Positions 41,759 through 53,352 of a stretch of 64,000 nucleotides of DNA are shown in pieces; position 1 is the first letter of the stretch, and every line of letters starts with the position of its first letter. The translations under genes and the position numbers were made by a program. The stretch is from NCBI RefSeq assembly GCF_963675165.1, contig NC_087379.1, positions 2,360,201 through 2,424,200 on the forward strand. The letters are read 5' to 3'. The notes under the pieces are model-generated. The model was not told the origin of the DNA. It did not search any database and saw only the letters and a program-made list of their open reading frames with translations. The stretch comes from Halichondria panicea. Its lineage: Eukaryota; Porifera; Demospongiae; Suberitida; Halichondriidae.

Positions 41759-44700
41759 ATGGCTGTAAATCCACAAGCTTTCGAGCAGTTCAAGCTGAGA
41801 CAAATTCGCATCACTAAGAATGAGTTCGGACGAGGTTCCTACGCTGTTGTCTTGGAGCTAGAGTATCAAGGACTGAAATGTGCCGGCAAAAAACTTTATG
41901 AGGTTCTGTACGAGACTGGAATCGGGCATGCGGCACAAAGATATCTGGAGGAGTGTCGCCTGCTCAGTCAAACTAGACATCCCAACATTGTCCAATTTCT
42001 GGGAGTGTGTTTTGAGGAGAGCTTTCAGTTCCCCATCCTAGTCATGGAATTCCTCCCCACCAACTTGAGCAGCTGTCTCAAGCGCTATGGTATTCTCCCC
42101 GATGAGATCAACTTCTCCATCCTCCATGACGTCTCACTGGGCCTGGCCTACCTCCATGACCAAACACCAGTCATTGTGCACAGAGACCTCTCAGCCAACA
42201 ACGTTCTCTTGTCCACCAACATGATGGCAAAGATATCCGATCTGGGGGTTGCTCGAATTTTGAACCTTACCCCCCTTCAAGTTAGTCGATTAACGGAGAC
42301 CCCTGGCACCCCAGCGTACATGCCCCCCGAAGTTATGGTTGCCGACCCTCACTACGACACCAGTGTGGATGTGTTCTCCTTTGGGATCATGATGATTCAC
42401 ACCTTCACAGCAGAGTGGCCACTACCAAAGATTGGCCAGACACGAATCAATCCTGCTAATCCCAATGGTCTGATACCAGTGACAGAAGCTGAACGACGTG
42501 AAGAGTTTATTCGAAGGATTCCTCCAGACCACCCTCTGATGGACTTTATCATGCGCTGTCTCAGCAACAACCCCCAGCAAAGACCTACAGCAGCGGAGAT
42601 AGTGAGTCGGATGGTGGGTGTGGTACTTGAATATCCTCCCTCTTTTGAGAACAGAGTGGAGATGCTCCAGCGAGTGAGTGCCCTACTGACAGAGAAAAGG
42701 GAGCTTGAGGAGGAGGTTGTGAGAAAGGACTTGGCAATCCAGGAGAAAGCAGGAGAGATCGAGGTACTGGTGGAGAAGAAAAGACGACAAGAGGAAGAAA
42801 GTGAAAACACTGTCGAACGTATGCAGTTGGTGCACTCTGTGGAAGCCGATCAAATTAAATTGGAAATTGAAGATCTTAAAAGTCAACTCGAAGATAAAGA
42901 GACAATTGTTAACACGAAAGATGAATTTATTATATCAAGAAATGCAAGGATTGTGGAATTAGAAACTCAATGTCAACAACTCACTGAGGAGGTGGAGCTA
43001 CAAATTGCTCACAAAGATTCGATCATTGCCTCCAAAGATACTTCCCTTCATAAGAAAGAAGCCACCAATCAGAGTTTGAACAACCAACTCACCAAAACCC
43101 GAGACTACCTGACCAGCAAACCACAGGTGAGTTGATTAACACTGTATACCATAAAATTAGGCCTGGGATCGAGGCTAATGCAAAGCTAGTGGGGGGTATG
43201 GTTTCCTGGTATTGAACCACAAAAATATTATACGAGCATTTCTGCTGAGGGCTCTGGAGCCAAATATATAGCGAAAATTTTCACCCATGAACATTTCTCG
43301 CTATACAGTAAATGATTTGCTGTACAGTCAAGTTAAATAGGGCATTGAAATGATCTTTTTGTTGAGAAATTTTTTTGATTAGCCCCCATACCCCATCGAA
43401 ATTCCTGGATCTGCCCCTGTACAGCCAATGGCTCATAATTATGCCTCGAGGCGTAGCCACACGAGGGATACGGTAAAGCTGACTGTGTGTGTGTATTCCA
43501 GCTGTAACTGCTCAACGGTTGCAATGTGACGAAAACTAACAGCTTCTATAGGCTTCTAGCCACGTTCTCTTGGATTTCGATTCGTGGATTAGCTAACTAA
43601 AGCTTCTTTCTCGAGTTACGGCTAGTTTGACTCACCCTTTAGAATCTTTCATCTGTTCGCACAAACTTTCTATTTAACACATGAGTTAGCCTTGCACTAA
43701 AGCGCTAGCTTTTCGTTAGCTACTAGAGTCAGAAAAGATCTGTTAGAACAGCTAACTAGCTAGCCATTGTGAACTTGAACTCTTTGGACACACCCTTTAA
43801 TTATTCCTGTGAATGCAATGCGCATGCGCGCTCATTCCCACATGTTAGAGAATCCAGTGGCAGAATCAACTTACTTGAGGTCCTAGTATAGTATACCGGT
43901 AAGCCACAAAACAATGATAACATAATTATAGACTAGATAACAATAGATTCATGTACACAGTCTTTTCTTCTCAGTATTAATATAGATAGATACGTACATA
44001 CTTCCTGCTTGTTTATATAATAATACTGTCTGTGCTATACTACTGTCTGTGCTTAAATTCTCTCTTAGTCTGTGCCTTTGGCAAAGGTTTGCTCCCACTG
44101 TTTGGCTACAGGCCATTTAAATAACATGCAGTTGCTTCAGTATCGTTGATTTAAGTCTGTGATTTTTTTTTTCTTTAAAATTTTTTATGCAAAAAAGCAT
44201 ACAGGGTTTACAACAAATAGCGCTAGGCTAATAAAACGTTGTCTACCTGGGAACGAACAGACGAACAAGGCAGTAAAAAAAAGAGAAAAAAAAAGAATGT
44301 TGTTCACAGCATGCATGCATGCAGTAACTACGGAGTGCAGGTATACAAACGGTGCAGGTGGTTTTTTAAAATGAGCGGGGTCTGTGCCGAGACAATTTCA
44401 TCAGGCAAGGCATTCCAATGTTTGATGACATTTATGAAATATGAAAATTTGTGTGCATCTGTTGGTACAAACGGGGTGAAGAGTTGGACTGAGTTTAAAC
44501 TTCTTGGAGATGGTTGTGGGTGGGGAGTGAAGGCTGTTGGAGGGATGCATAATTCTTTTCTTAGGATTTTAAAGCAAAGCTTCAACTTTTGCATGCGTCT
44601 TCGGATAGACAGTGGCTTTAGGTCCAGGGAGGAGCACAGAAATGGGTAGCTTGATGACCATGCAGTCTTGAGTTATAACTCTTCCCGCACATTTCTGAAC

Positions 44701-46323
44701 GTTTTCCAGTAATTTTGTGGATTTGAGTTGGTGGGGGTCCCAAACTGCCCCGCAGTAGTCTAGCTTCGGGAGTACAGTGGTTTGATATCTTGTGGCGAAG
44801 GTGTTTTGGGGCGTCACGAAAGTTCCTATGTATTCTACCTAGCAGTTGTTTGGAAGACTTGGAGATGTGATTGAATTGTACTGGACTATACTGGCTATAA
44901 TTTGACAAAGGTTTAATTTGCTCCCACTGTTTGGCTACAGGCCATTATTTTAAAACGATCAGTATACACTATACATGTAGTAACTGTGAACACCCCTTTC
45001 TTGTGAAATAATCAAAGCACATTGCAAATTATTTACCTCTTCTATAACACTCTAATACTTTTGAGCGAAAGCAAAAACATGGCGAGAGGCATTAGCAAGC
45101 GCACGCTTGCAACACTCGTTATGACAGCACTTTAAATGTCTTATTGCAGTTAGGTCATGCAAAGTCAATTTGTAATTTTTTGTGTGGCCTTAGAGAGTAT
45201 AAGTGCAATAAGTTTTTATTTCACACTTTTTTCTAATCCTCATGATTCATAGGCATCAAGCCATCTGAAAAATGCTTGTAGCTAGCTAGCTTTTTCACTT
45301 ATACTAGATCTACTTTCTAGTTTCATGTTAACATGAGATTAGCGTTACTGTACATATCCCCTAAATAAATCAACACACAAGTTATTGACCGTCTATATTC
45401 TCCAGTCCCTACAGGTTCAGTTGTCCTACAGTCAGTGCTCCGAGGCTCCAGTGGAGATGTCTGGGGGACTAGCAATAACCATCAATGGCAAGGTCTACTA
45501 TGGTGGGGGAGTCTGTGATGGCGTTGATGACATGTTTTATGTCCACTGTTACGATCCGCCACAAGACTTTTGGTCAACTCTGCCCAGACTTCCTGTATGT
45601 TACTTTGGTCTAGGAGAAGTAAAAGGTGAACTGGTAGCAGTTGGCGGTAGGGATCCATCTCGCTCTAAATCCAACGTGGTACATGTGTGTACCAAAGGAA
45701 GGAACTGGAAACGGACGATTCCACCAATGCCCACAGCGAGGAGTTGGCCAGCAGTCGTTAGTCTCCCAACACATCTGGTCGTAACAGGAGGTCGGTTGAG
45801 CTCTGGTGGCTACACTGATAATGTTGAGATCTACAGCATCAGCACCTTTCAGTGGAGCGAGACAGACAGACTACCATATGTTTGTATGGACCAAAGAGGA
45901 ATTGTCTACAACAACACAGTGTACCTACTGGGCGGATCTGACAACAATAATCTAAATGAGGTGTGTGCTGCTCAAGTCGACAAGCTCATCTCAGTAGACC
46001 GACAGCACGATGGTAGTGTCAACAAAGCTGACTCTGTCTGGAATACAATATCCAATACCCTGTCTTACCGGCCCTCCCCTGTAACGATATCCGACACCCT
46101 CTTTGCTGTTGGTGGACTGATTCGTAAGGAAGCAACTCAAGCGATCTACGCCTACTCATCCTCCATGAACTCCTGGCTCTACATTGGTGATCTACCATCT
46201 CCTGTGGCACACACTGCCACTGTGTCACTGTCTCCAGCAGAGTGCTTTGTGATTGGGGGAAGTAACAAATCAAAAAGACAATCTACCGTGCATAAAATTA
46301 GAATCACAGCAACTATTCCTTGA
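41759..46323 (+). CDS. Kinase-coiled coil-kelch protein, copy 2
   Basis: Two exons, 41759-43126 and 45415-46323, phase 0, 758 aa. The kinase domain (about residues 15-290) has GRGSYAVV, the CAGKK lysine, HRDLSANN, DLG and TPGTPAYMPPE, so all core catalytic residues are present. It fits the TKL/tyrosine-kinase-like range; HRDLSANN lacks the lysine usual in Ser/Thr kinases (HRDLKxxN), so substrate type is open. A coiled coil (about 300-455) follows with only about two KDSIIAS-type heptads. Six kelch blades (YYGGG, AVGG, VTGG, LLGG, AVGG, VIGG) form a predicted propeller of 302 aa. No signal peptide or membrane segment, so cytoplasmic. The ATG at 41759 matches the paralogues; a 5' UTR intron ends at cacacag 41741-41747. 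The 2.3-kb intron holds retrotransposon debris. Confidence 0.85.
44328..44908 (-). mobile_element. Decayed non-LTR retrotransposon fragment
   Basis: Minus-strand pieces in different frames spell the region just after the reverse transcriptase core: LPKLDYCGAVWDPHQ, STKLLENVQKCAGRVI and, further on, FINVIKHWNALPDEIV. These are typical of jockey/CR1-like non-LTR elements. Several frameshifts; no 5' half present. It lies in the intron of kinase copy 2. Confidence 0.8.
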
Positions 46324-46336
46324 TTATTATGGCTCG

Positions 46337-47780
46337 TGTAACAGACTGGACTATGAGAATAATACGTAGTGTACTATAATTAGATAACCTAACCTTTGTG
46401 ATATGTGATTGTAACGACCTTTTGATTCAGTATGTTTTTGGAGATGATTACTGCCGAGATTGCATTGAGAAGAAATCTAATTGAATCCTCCTAAATACAG
46501 CTAGAAACCGTCTCCAAAAGTACTCGAAGGAAGGACTATCTATCCTTTGCAGGATATTTCACTCGAAAAAGAAATCGTGAAGGAAGGAGGTCAAGTCCAG
46601 ACGACATGGCAAGTATGGAAGAGACTCAAGACTTGCCGGTTGGACGAGCTTTCGCCTTGAACTCCAGACATCTGGGAGCAGTATACGTGAAGGAAATAGA
46701 GTAAACAATGGAACTTCGCACGACACGTATTTTCGAACGATTTAGCACCACGGTAAGCAAAAACAAACAGCGTTATGCACCCTACACAAGCCGACTTACA
46801 TGCCTTAGGAACAAGCTGGGTTGAATAGCAACGCTTAACGTCGTAGCTCTTGCAATGATGACGTAATAATCCAGAAAACAAAAGTGTGCGATAGTTGGAA
46901 TTTCGAAAAAAGTAATGTATCCCCGAACCGAGGTACTTGCCGCTTTAATTAGCTAATATCGAGCTTCCCATCAGCTTTAGTATGTCCTATTTAGTATATA
47001 CGTAAGCAACACTAAAATTACTTCACTGCTACTCAAAACAAACAATAAACTTTCAAACAGTAAGTGCTGAATCAGCACTTTTAACACCCACGTGGATGGT
47101 TGTATAAAATCTGTCATTATGGACATACTAAAGCTGATGGGAAGCTCGATATTAGCTATTTAAAGCGGCAAGTACCTCGATTTGGGGATACATTACTTTT
47201 TTTCGAAATTCCAACTATCGCACACTTTTGTTTTCTGGATTATTACGTCATCATTGCAAGAGCTATGACGTTGCTATTCAACCCAGCTTGTTCCTAAGGC
47301 ATGTAAGTCGGCTTGTAATTGTGTAGGGTCAGATTCTGCATAACGCGTAACGCTGTTTGTTTTTGCTTACCGTGGTGCTAAATCGTTTGAAAATACGTGT
47401 CGTGCGTAGTTCCATTGTTTACTCTAGCCAAAGGCAGGTAACTGATACCGGACCAGAACCTAATAAGGAGCATCGATCAGATGATGAGATCGAATCAGAG
47501 GAGCATCGATCTGACGAGGAACCAAGCGAGACCGGATCCGAACCTATTAGGAAGCATCCAGTGGTAGATGCACCTAACCCGTTTCTACGAACACGATCAA
47601 GACGTATCAAACCCCCTAAACGTTTAATGACTATCACGGTTAACGCTCGAGACGAGCAGTCCGGGGTATGTAACAGACTGGACTATGAGAATAATACGTA
47701 GTGTACTATAATTAGATAGCCTAACCTTTATGATATGTGATTGTAACAACCTTTTGATTTAGTATGTTTTTGGAGATGAT
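46337..47780. mobile_element. Retroelement-like block with direct and long inverted repeats
   Basis: A 112-bp sequence (tgtaacagactggactatga ... ggagatgat) occurs at 46337-46448 and again in direct orientation at 47669-47780. Between them, 46697-46987 and 47121-47426 are inverted copies of about 300 bp around a 133-bp loop. The last part (about 47430-47701, +) encodes a charged tail, EEHRSDEEPSETG ... RTRSRRIKPPKRLM, like the C-termini of LTR-retrotransposon polyproteins, and runs into the second direct repeat. The first direct repeat starts 14 bp after the stop of kinase copy 2. Class assignment is tentative. Confidence 0.5.
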
Positions 47781-47938
47781 AACACTCGTGATAATTATAG
47801 AGTTAAACATGCCAAACTGATGAGATAGTAGTTGCATGAAAGGTGTAGAGGTTTTCGATCCCCCCAAAACAAATTTTATGGACCCTTCAACAAAATTTGG
47901 ACCCTCCACCATTAAAACTCTGTCTATAGGGTCTTTAT

Positions 47939-48050
47939 TAGCCTCGTTCCCAGGCCGATTTGTCTCTAAAATAACGCTATAGGTCGACAACCGCGTTATT
48001 TTAAGTTGACCTGCATGGCGTTGAGAAAAATCGGTCTGGGAACGAGGCTA
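47939..48050. mobile_element. MITE with TAGCCTCG ends
   Basis: The 112-bp foldback starts tagcctcgttcccaggccga and ends with its near-perfect inverse; inner arms ctaaaataacg / cgttatttta-like. Related ends lie at 1533, 43160, 48090-48112 and 48180-48230. Confidence 0.75.
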
Positions 48051-48680
48051 GTGTCTTAATCTACAGATGTGTCCAGTGGCTGATTATTTCAATAGGCCTG
48101 GAACCGAGGCTACTGTATATATATACATGTAGCTTCTAGCTAGTCTCCCACCCGCCCTGATTGATCCAAACTTATATGTTAGCCTCGATCCCAGGCCGCA
48201 TGCACTTCCTCTGAGAGGCCTGTGAAGGAGGCTATACTTATACGTCTGATCATAGATCCTGTATCTATGGTGATCGTCTACATAATTATGGTTAAATACC
48301 CTTGTAAAAACTTCAAGTAAAAGAGGCTCGTGCGTGCGCAGCAGGGATATAGTGTGTGTCGGTTGTGTGTGAGTCAGTTAACAAACTACACTATAATGCT
48401 TGCATGTGCATGTATAGTATGATATTATCCTATGGATACTGAAGATTATCACGAGTCTGTGCCAGTAATATTTTTGGCTATATCTTCTATTTATATGCAT
48501 GAACAATGACAACTGTAAGAAAAAAGAAAGCCTGCGAACGAGGCTAGTAGAAAAATACTATAACCTATATTTATTCAGTGATCTGGTTGTTAGTCTGCGT
48601 GCATGAGTTGGTGAACAAATGAACATTTTCCCCATCATCCAAACTCTGCCAGGAAGTATGGGACACCAGTGTACGCAAGC

Positions 48681-48711
<31 letters not shown>

Positions 48712-50825
48712 CTAAACAAAGAGAAACATCGATCACTAAAAGGCTTAGAGAATGGTACTTATATAGATCCCATTTTAGCAGGGAACTATAATTATGAGCT
48801 ATATAATTTTTATAGTACCAGTACTATATATGGGCTACAAAGTGCAACATCAACATTACATTTTTATTGTGATTTACAAGGATACACAGTCATTATAATT
48901 ATAGCTAGATGCTTCGTCTAGTAACACAACCTTACAAGTACACACAGTTTATGTTGAAGTCATAATTATGAATAATTATAGTACACACAGTTTATTAATA
49001 ATTATAGTAACGATGATGCAGTGCATCATTAAAAATTAAGTATTTGCGTTCTGCAGTGCCGCTTTTATCTCACTCTTGCAGCTACCAGTAGCTAGACTAA
49101 GTGCTCTAGTGCAGTTACTAAGTAACTATCTATTAACAGTTTTTGCTATGCATGATTCTCAAGATACGGAAACTGCCTTCAATGCGAGTTTTTATGTAAA
49201 CTATAGCCAGAGCGAAGCTTTAATGTTACTTGAGGCTTGTTGGTTTCAGAGTCTTCTTTGTGTTAATATATAGCCTAGCTTGCTTAGCACTATTCTAAAT
49301 CAGTTATAGGCCTCGTCCAACGGTCACTATGTAATAGTTAGATAATGGGCATGAGGTATCTATGTGTTATAGTGTCCCTCATCCCTCGGGCTACGCCCTC
49401 GAGCTTTGGGACACTATAACCATAGATACCGAATGCACATTTAGATCCCAAAACCTATTGGCTACTAGAAATGCACTAGCTTAGCAACAGTCAACCTATC
49501 TATATAAACAGTCAACCTAGCAACTGCACCTGATTCATTTCTTTTGAAAATTAATATCTGGCATCTCTGTGGCTCTACTAAATCTTTGTCTACGGTATAG
49601 CGGGTCAGTTTCGTGGGGTAAAAAATTCGTTCAACTAGAGAAACGGTAGTTTTCGTGAGTAAAAATTTCGTTTAGTCTCGTGGCTGCACAGCATTCCTAC
49701 GTTCAGATAAGCCACGCCTATAGAGTAGTGTTTGTGTCTGTTTGTTTGTGTCTGTGTCTGTCTGTCTGTCTGTGTAGACTGCTACATGCTGCTCAAGGAT
49801 GGATCAAGTGCAAGTAAGAGTTTCTATTGGCTTCTAGTCATGTTTTCTTAGATGATTTTAATTCGTGGATTTGCAACATAAATTAATGCTTAATTCGTTC
49901 TCGAGTTACGCCTAGTTTTGCTTACTTGGAATGCCATTGCAGCCTTTTCAGAAGAGCACGTAGCCAAACAGAGGAGTAGGAAGATGTTTTTGTAAGGGGC
50001 TGCTTTACAAATCTGGGGGTCCGGGGGCTTGCCCCAGGAAAATTTTGGCACTCTACATTCCCGGAGATTAATTCTGAGCAAATTTGGTATAAAATTATCA
50101 GTATCACAATGTTTATGCTATATACTTTAAATCTATAGAATCTGTTAAGTGGGTATGAATATACAATAAAAAAGATTGCATTGCATGTGTCATTGTACTT
50201 CGGAGGAACGTTTCAATCTTCGCAGTGAAGAAAACGAACGTTTTAACTACAGCATGGATCCAATTACACTTGATCTATAGTCTAGCTACCCTCTTTAGTA
50301 GCTGTTCATGGCTACCATTGATGTCAAAAATGAGAGGAGACTTGCTTGTTGCAGATTCGCAATGTGCTTGCTCTTTATAAGAGATATCTACGATGTGGTT
50401 CATCTAGCTGACCTTTGTACTGTGTACGTAACTATGCTAGTGCTTAGTAACTAATAGCTAGCTAGCTACTAGCTGGACTTCTAGCTAGCTGCTCCGAACT
50501 TCATGGAGCAAGTAGGTAAGGTAGCTTGAGATAAGGGGGTGCTCCAGCATCCTGAGCACCCGTGCTTCCTACGCCACTGCCAAACTTGGTACTCTACTTA
50601 GTAGTTAGCTCTGCACTAGAACGCTAGCTATTGGTAGCTGCAAGAGTGAAAAGAGAGCTACAAGGCTATATACAGTATAGAGCCGCAGCCATTAATTTAG
50701 CTTTTAGACTTCGTACTTTTGGCATCCTTTTTAGCATCAATCATAGTCAATTCATTTCCCACTCCTTGAGTTTTCCTATAGATTCAGCGTAAAAACATTA
50801 TGATATCTGTGTGTATTACTTTATG
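48051..50825. other. Intergenic region with repeats
   Basis: No gene recognised. It contains further TAGCCTCG pieces, a GT array (48681-48709), a foldback with arms 49355-49379 and 49408-49430 (ggtatctatg ... catagatacc), a tgtctg repeat (49735-49775), and a segment at 49825-49925 related to 28530-28610 and 43540-43630. Confidence 0.5.
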
Positions 50826-52640
50826 TTATGTACCTTTGACACATTCAGCACCCGCGGTGCTTTCATTACTTACAATAAAGTAAGTTTTCCTTACCAAAGA
50901 TTTGACTAGTTCAGTGTAGGGACAGTTGGTGGCAGTGGGTGGTTGCTGAGTCAGCTTTTTCTCGTCCATGGAGCTCATGGGTGTGACAGAGAATGCATAC
51001 AGGTACTGCAGGTATGAAGATAATGTAATCATTAGTAATACTAATGGGACTAGAATGATTTCAACTGACTCTTTTCTTCTTGTCTGGATTTCCAACTTTA
51101 AGAATCGTATCACATGATGTGGCTTGCCTTGGAGGATTTTGTGATTCCTGCATGAAATGAAGCACAATACAGTTAGCATCAAAAGTTGTGGAGGTATTAC
51201 TGTGTAGGGATTTAAATGAGGCCATTAAAAATGAGAGATATAAGACGAATGTATAAATAATAACGTTAAATGACTTTCTGAAAGCTTAGAAAGATGCTTT
51301 TCAGATGATGTGTGGAGCTGCAAAATGGTAGCCAGGCTTGAGACACATGGCCAGTTTACTCAGAGGTCCATCCTGCATGAGCATAAACTATATGTTATTA
51401 AGTACTGGTCCATCCTACAATAACTGGGAGCTAGGTCTCACAGGAGCCACTGTGAACTTGTCCACTGCCCCGGGCCAATCAGAGGTGAGGAGAATGTCCA
51501 CTCCACGGTAGCCCTCTCCACTGCACTGACCCTCCAGCCAGGACACATCAGAGCCAGTGAGCCAGTGAAATATTGTCACTAGAGGGAGAAACAAAAACTA
51601 CTTCTCCCAGTTATTCGGAAGAGAACTTACCAATAGGTTATCTCCCTTATTTGATACTGATAGTTCCTCCGTTGGTATAGCTCCCACTAAGATAGGCCAC
51701 CCTCAGACCACTGGACGCACTGTACACTCCACGCTGACCTGTAATGGAGTGTGACTCATGTGTGTACTGATAGAACATGCATACACTGTACCTAGACATG
51801 TGACATTGGGGCAGAGCTCTCCTCCATCACGTGACAAGTCTCCATAGAACTGGGCATGCTCAGTTGAACACGAGCCAAGTCGGTAGAGGCACTGTGCATG
51901 GGGGTGTAATAAATGTTACGTTAGCAGTGGCGGATCCAGGAAAAATGAAAGGGGGGTTCCAAACTAACGAGCGCGCAGCGCGAATTTTTTTTGTTACGCC
52001 CACTTCCTGTCACACGGACTAGGGAAAAATCCCATACTCTGCCAGGGGAAGTCCCATAATAGACTTGCGTAGAGCTAGCTAGCTGCCACGAACAGTCAAC
52101 TAGCTAGCCTAGGCTAACCTGAACACTCCTTTGGCAGTTGATACATCAAAACAACAGGTTAAATCATTGAATCAAATTACAATAGCTACAAAAACTGATA
52201 AATAGCTAGCTGGTGTCATTAAGCTTCTTCTAAAGTTAGTTCAAAAGGGGGGGTCAAGGGACCCCATGGACCCTCCTCTGGATCCGTCACTGGTTAGAGG
52301 AAGGTTATTTCAACATTGCTTAATTACGTACCTATTTCCACCCCCTCCCGATACTTGCTCCACTCCTCCTAGATCCTGGCAGTCAGAGCTAAAGAAAGAT
52401 ACAACACACAATAGCAGCTACATAAAGGGACAATAAATGCACTGGCACTGCATGCAGTGTATACGTGTGCATCCATTGAATCAATGAATGTATCTACCTC
52501 AAAATCTTTGTTCTTGGAGAGGATGCTCTGGACTTTGCTATTAACAGTTGCTTGAAGTGACCCTCCACATCTCCACACACCGACACCAGACTGAGTGAGG
52601 GGGAGAAGGTAGTTAATTCTAGGTGAGACAGCGACGTTCA
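50826..52640 (-). pseudogene. CWF19L1: CWF19L1 pseudogene, minus strand
   Basis: Five exon-like pieces follow the order of CWF19L1, a spliceosome-associated metallophosphatase-like/CwfJ protein. About 52575-52487: CGDVEGHFKQLL, then after a 1-base loss NSKVQSILSKNKDFE, ending at a GTAGAT donor. About 51890-51793: LPTWLVFN, a 1-base gain, then AQFYGDLSRDGGELCPNVT. About 51738-51655: GQRGVYSASSGLRVAYLSGS. About 51545-51420: GEGYRGVDILLTSDWPG. About 51010-50873: YLYAFSVTPMSSMDEKKL. The two frameshifts, the lack of the exon between the last two pieces, and no CwfJ C-terminal domain mark it as broken. It faces away from kinase copy 3, whose start is about 700 bp off. Confidence 0.75.
51925..52292. 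mobile_element. CAGTGGCGGATCCAGG-type MITE
   Basis: Ends cagtggcggatccagg and the inverse cctctggatccgtcactg flank a 330-bp interior. gttag abuts both sides (51920-51924 and 52293-52297). Ends of this kind are common in hAT-like non-autonomous elements. It lies between the first two pieces of the CWF19L1 pseudogene. Confidence 0.75.
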
Positions 52641-52666
52641 TGATCCGAGACATTCAAATACAAACC

Positions 52667-52785
52667 ACACTCTCTACTATACCCTGATCCTAGATATATC
52701 CTGGAAGAGAAGGGCGTGTGTCGTAAAACCACACTCTCTACTATAGTACTATACTCTGATCCTGAAAGAGAACGGCGTGTGTCGT
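52667..52785. repeat. Tandem duplication of about 60 bp
   Basis: ccacactctctactata ... gaacggcgtgtgtcgta occurs twice head to tail with small differences (52667-52727 and 52729-52785) in the spacer upstream of kinase copy 3. Confidence 0.8.
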
Positions 52786-53047
52786 ACCATGACCTTTTGC
52801 TTCTGCCTTATCTGCATAGATCCAGAGATTGATCTGCATTGTGTTGTCTGGCGTGGCATCTTCACCAAGATCGATCAAGCAAGGTTTCTTTACAGGTAAG
52901 TACGGTTAGTTTAAATATACAATACTGTAACTGCATATATGGTCCTGTAAGCTAGGCTGTATAGATAGATCTACCTCAAGTATTTTCTAGTGTACATTCC
53001 GTGAATGCAAAGCAAGGATTCTTTTTATTGCGATTGCTTGAATCAAC

Positions 53048-53290
53048 TACCGTAGCGTATTATCACTATAGCGCGAAATTTTCAAGGCACTTATATTTCA
53101 GCATTTTGTTGCACAATGTTCGTGGAAATGACTGCTTACCGGAAGCCACGCGTATTAATCTTTGCACGTTATAGCAGATCATTCTAATTAAAGAACAATT
53201 TTGTGGACTTAATTTTCGTGTACGTGTAAGATTGCTAACCCCAGAAATCCGCGAAAATTAAGCCCCTCAAAAATTTCGCGCTATATGGTA
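53048..53290. mobile_element. MITE of the TATAGC family upstream of kinase copy 3
   Basis: Starts taccgta...ctatagcgcgaaat and ends in the inverse aatttcgcgctatatggta. The whole element is the reverse complement of the copy at 56096-56314, sharing cttccggtaagcagtcatt-type interior sequence. Confidence 0.75.
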
Positions 53291-53352
53291 TATATTATAA
53301 TAGCTGCCTATTTAATATTGCATGCTTTTCTATTCACACAGTATCGAAGACA

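Noticed and set aside
43138-45410. Extra exons inside the kinase copy 2 intron
   Set aside because: The coding-like peptides are reverse transcriptase debris on the other strand and frameshifted.
46591-46881. Minus-strand frame of 96 codons
   Set aside because: Lies in the arm of the long inverted repeat, has no recognisable motif and no splice support.
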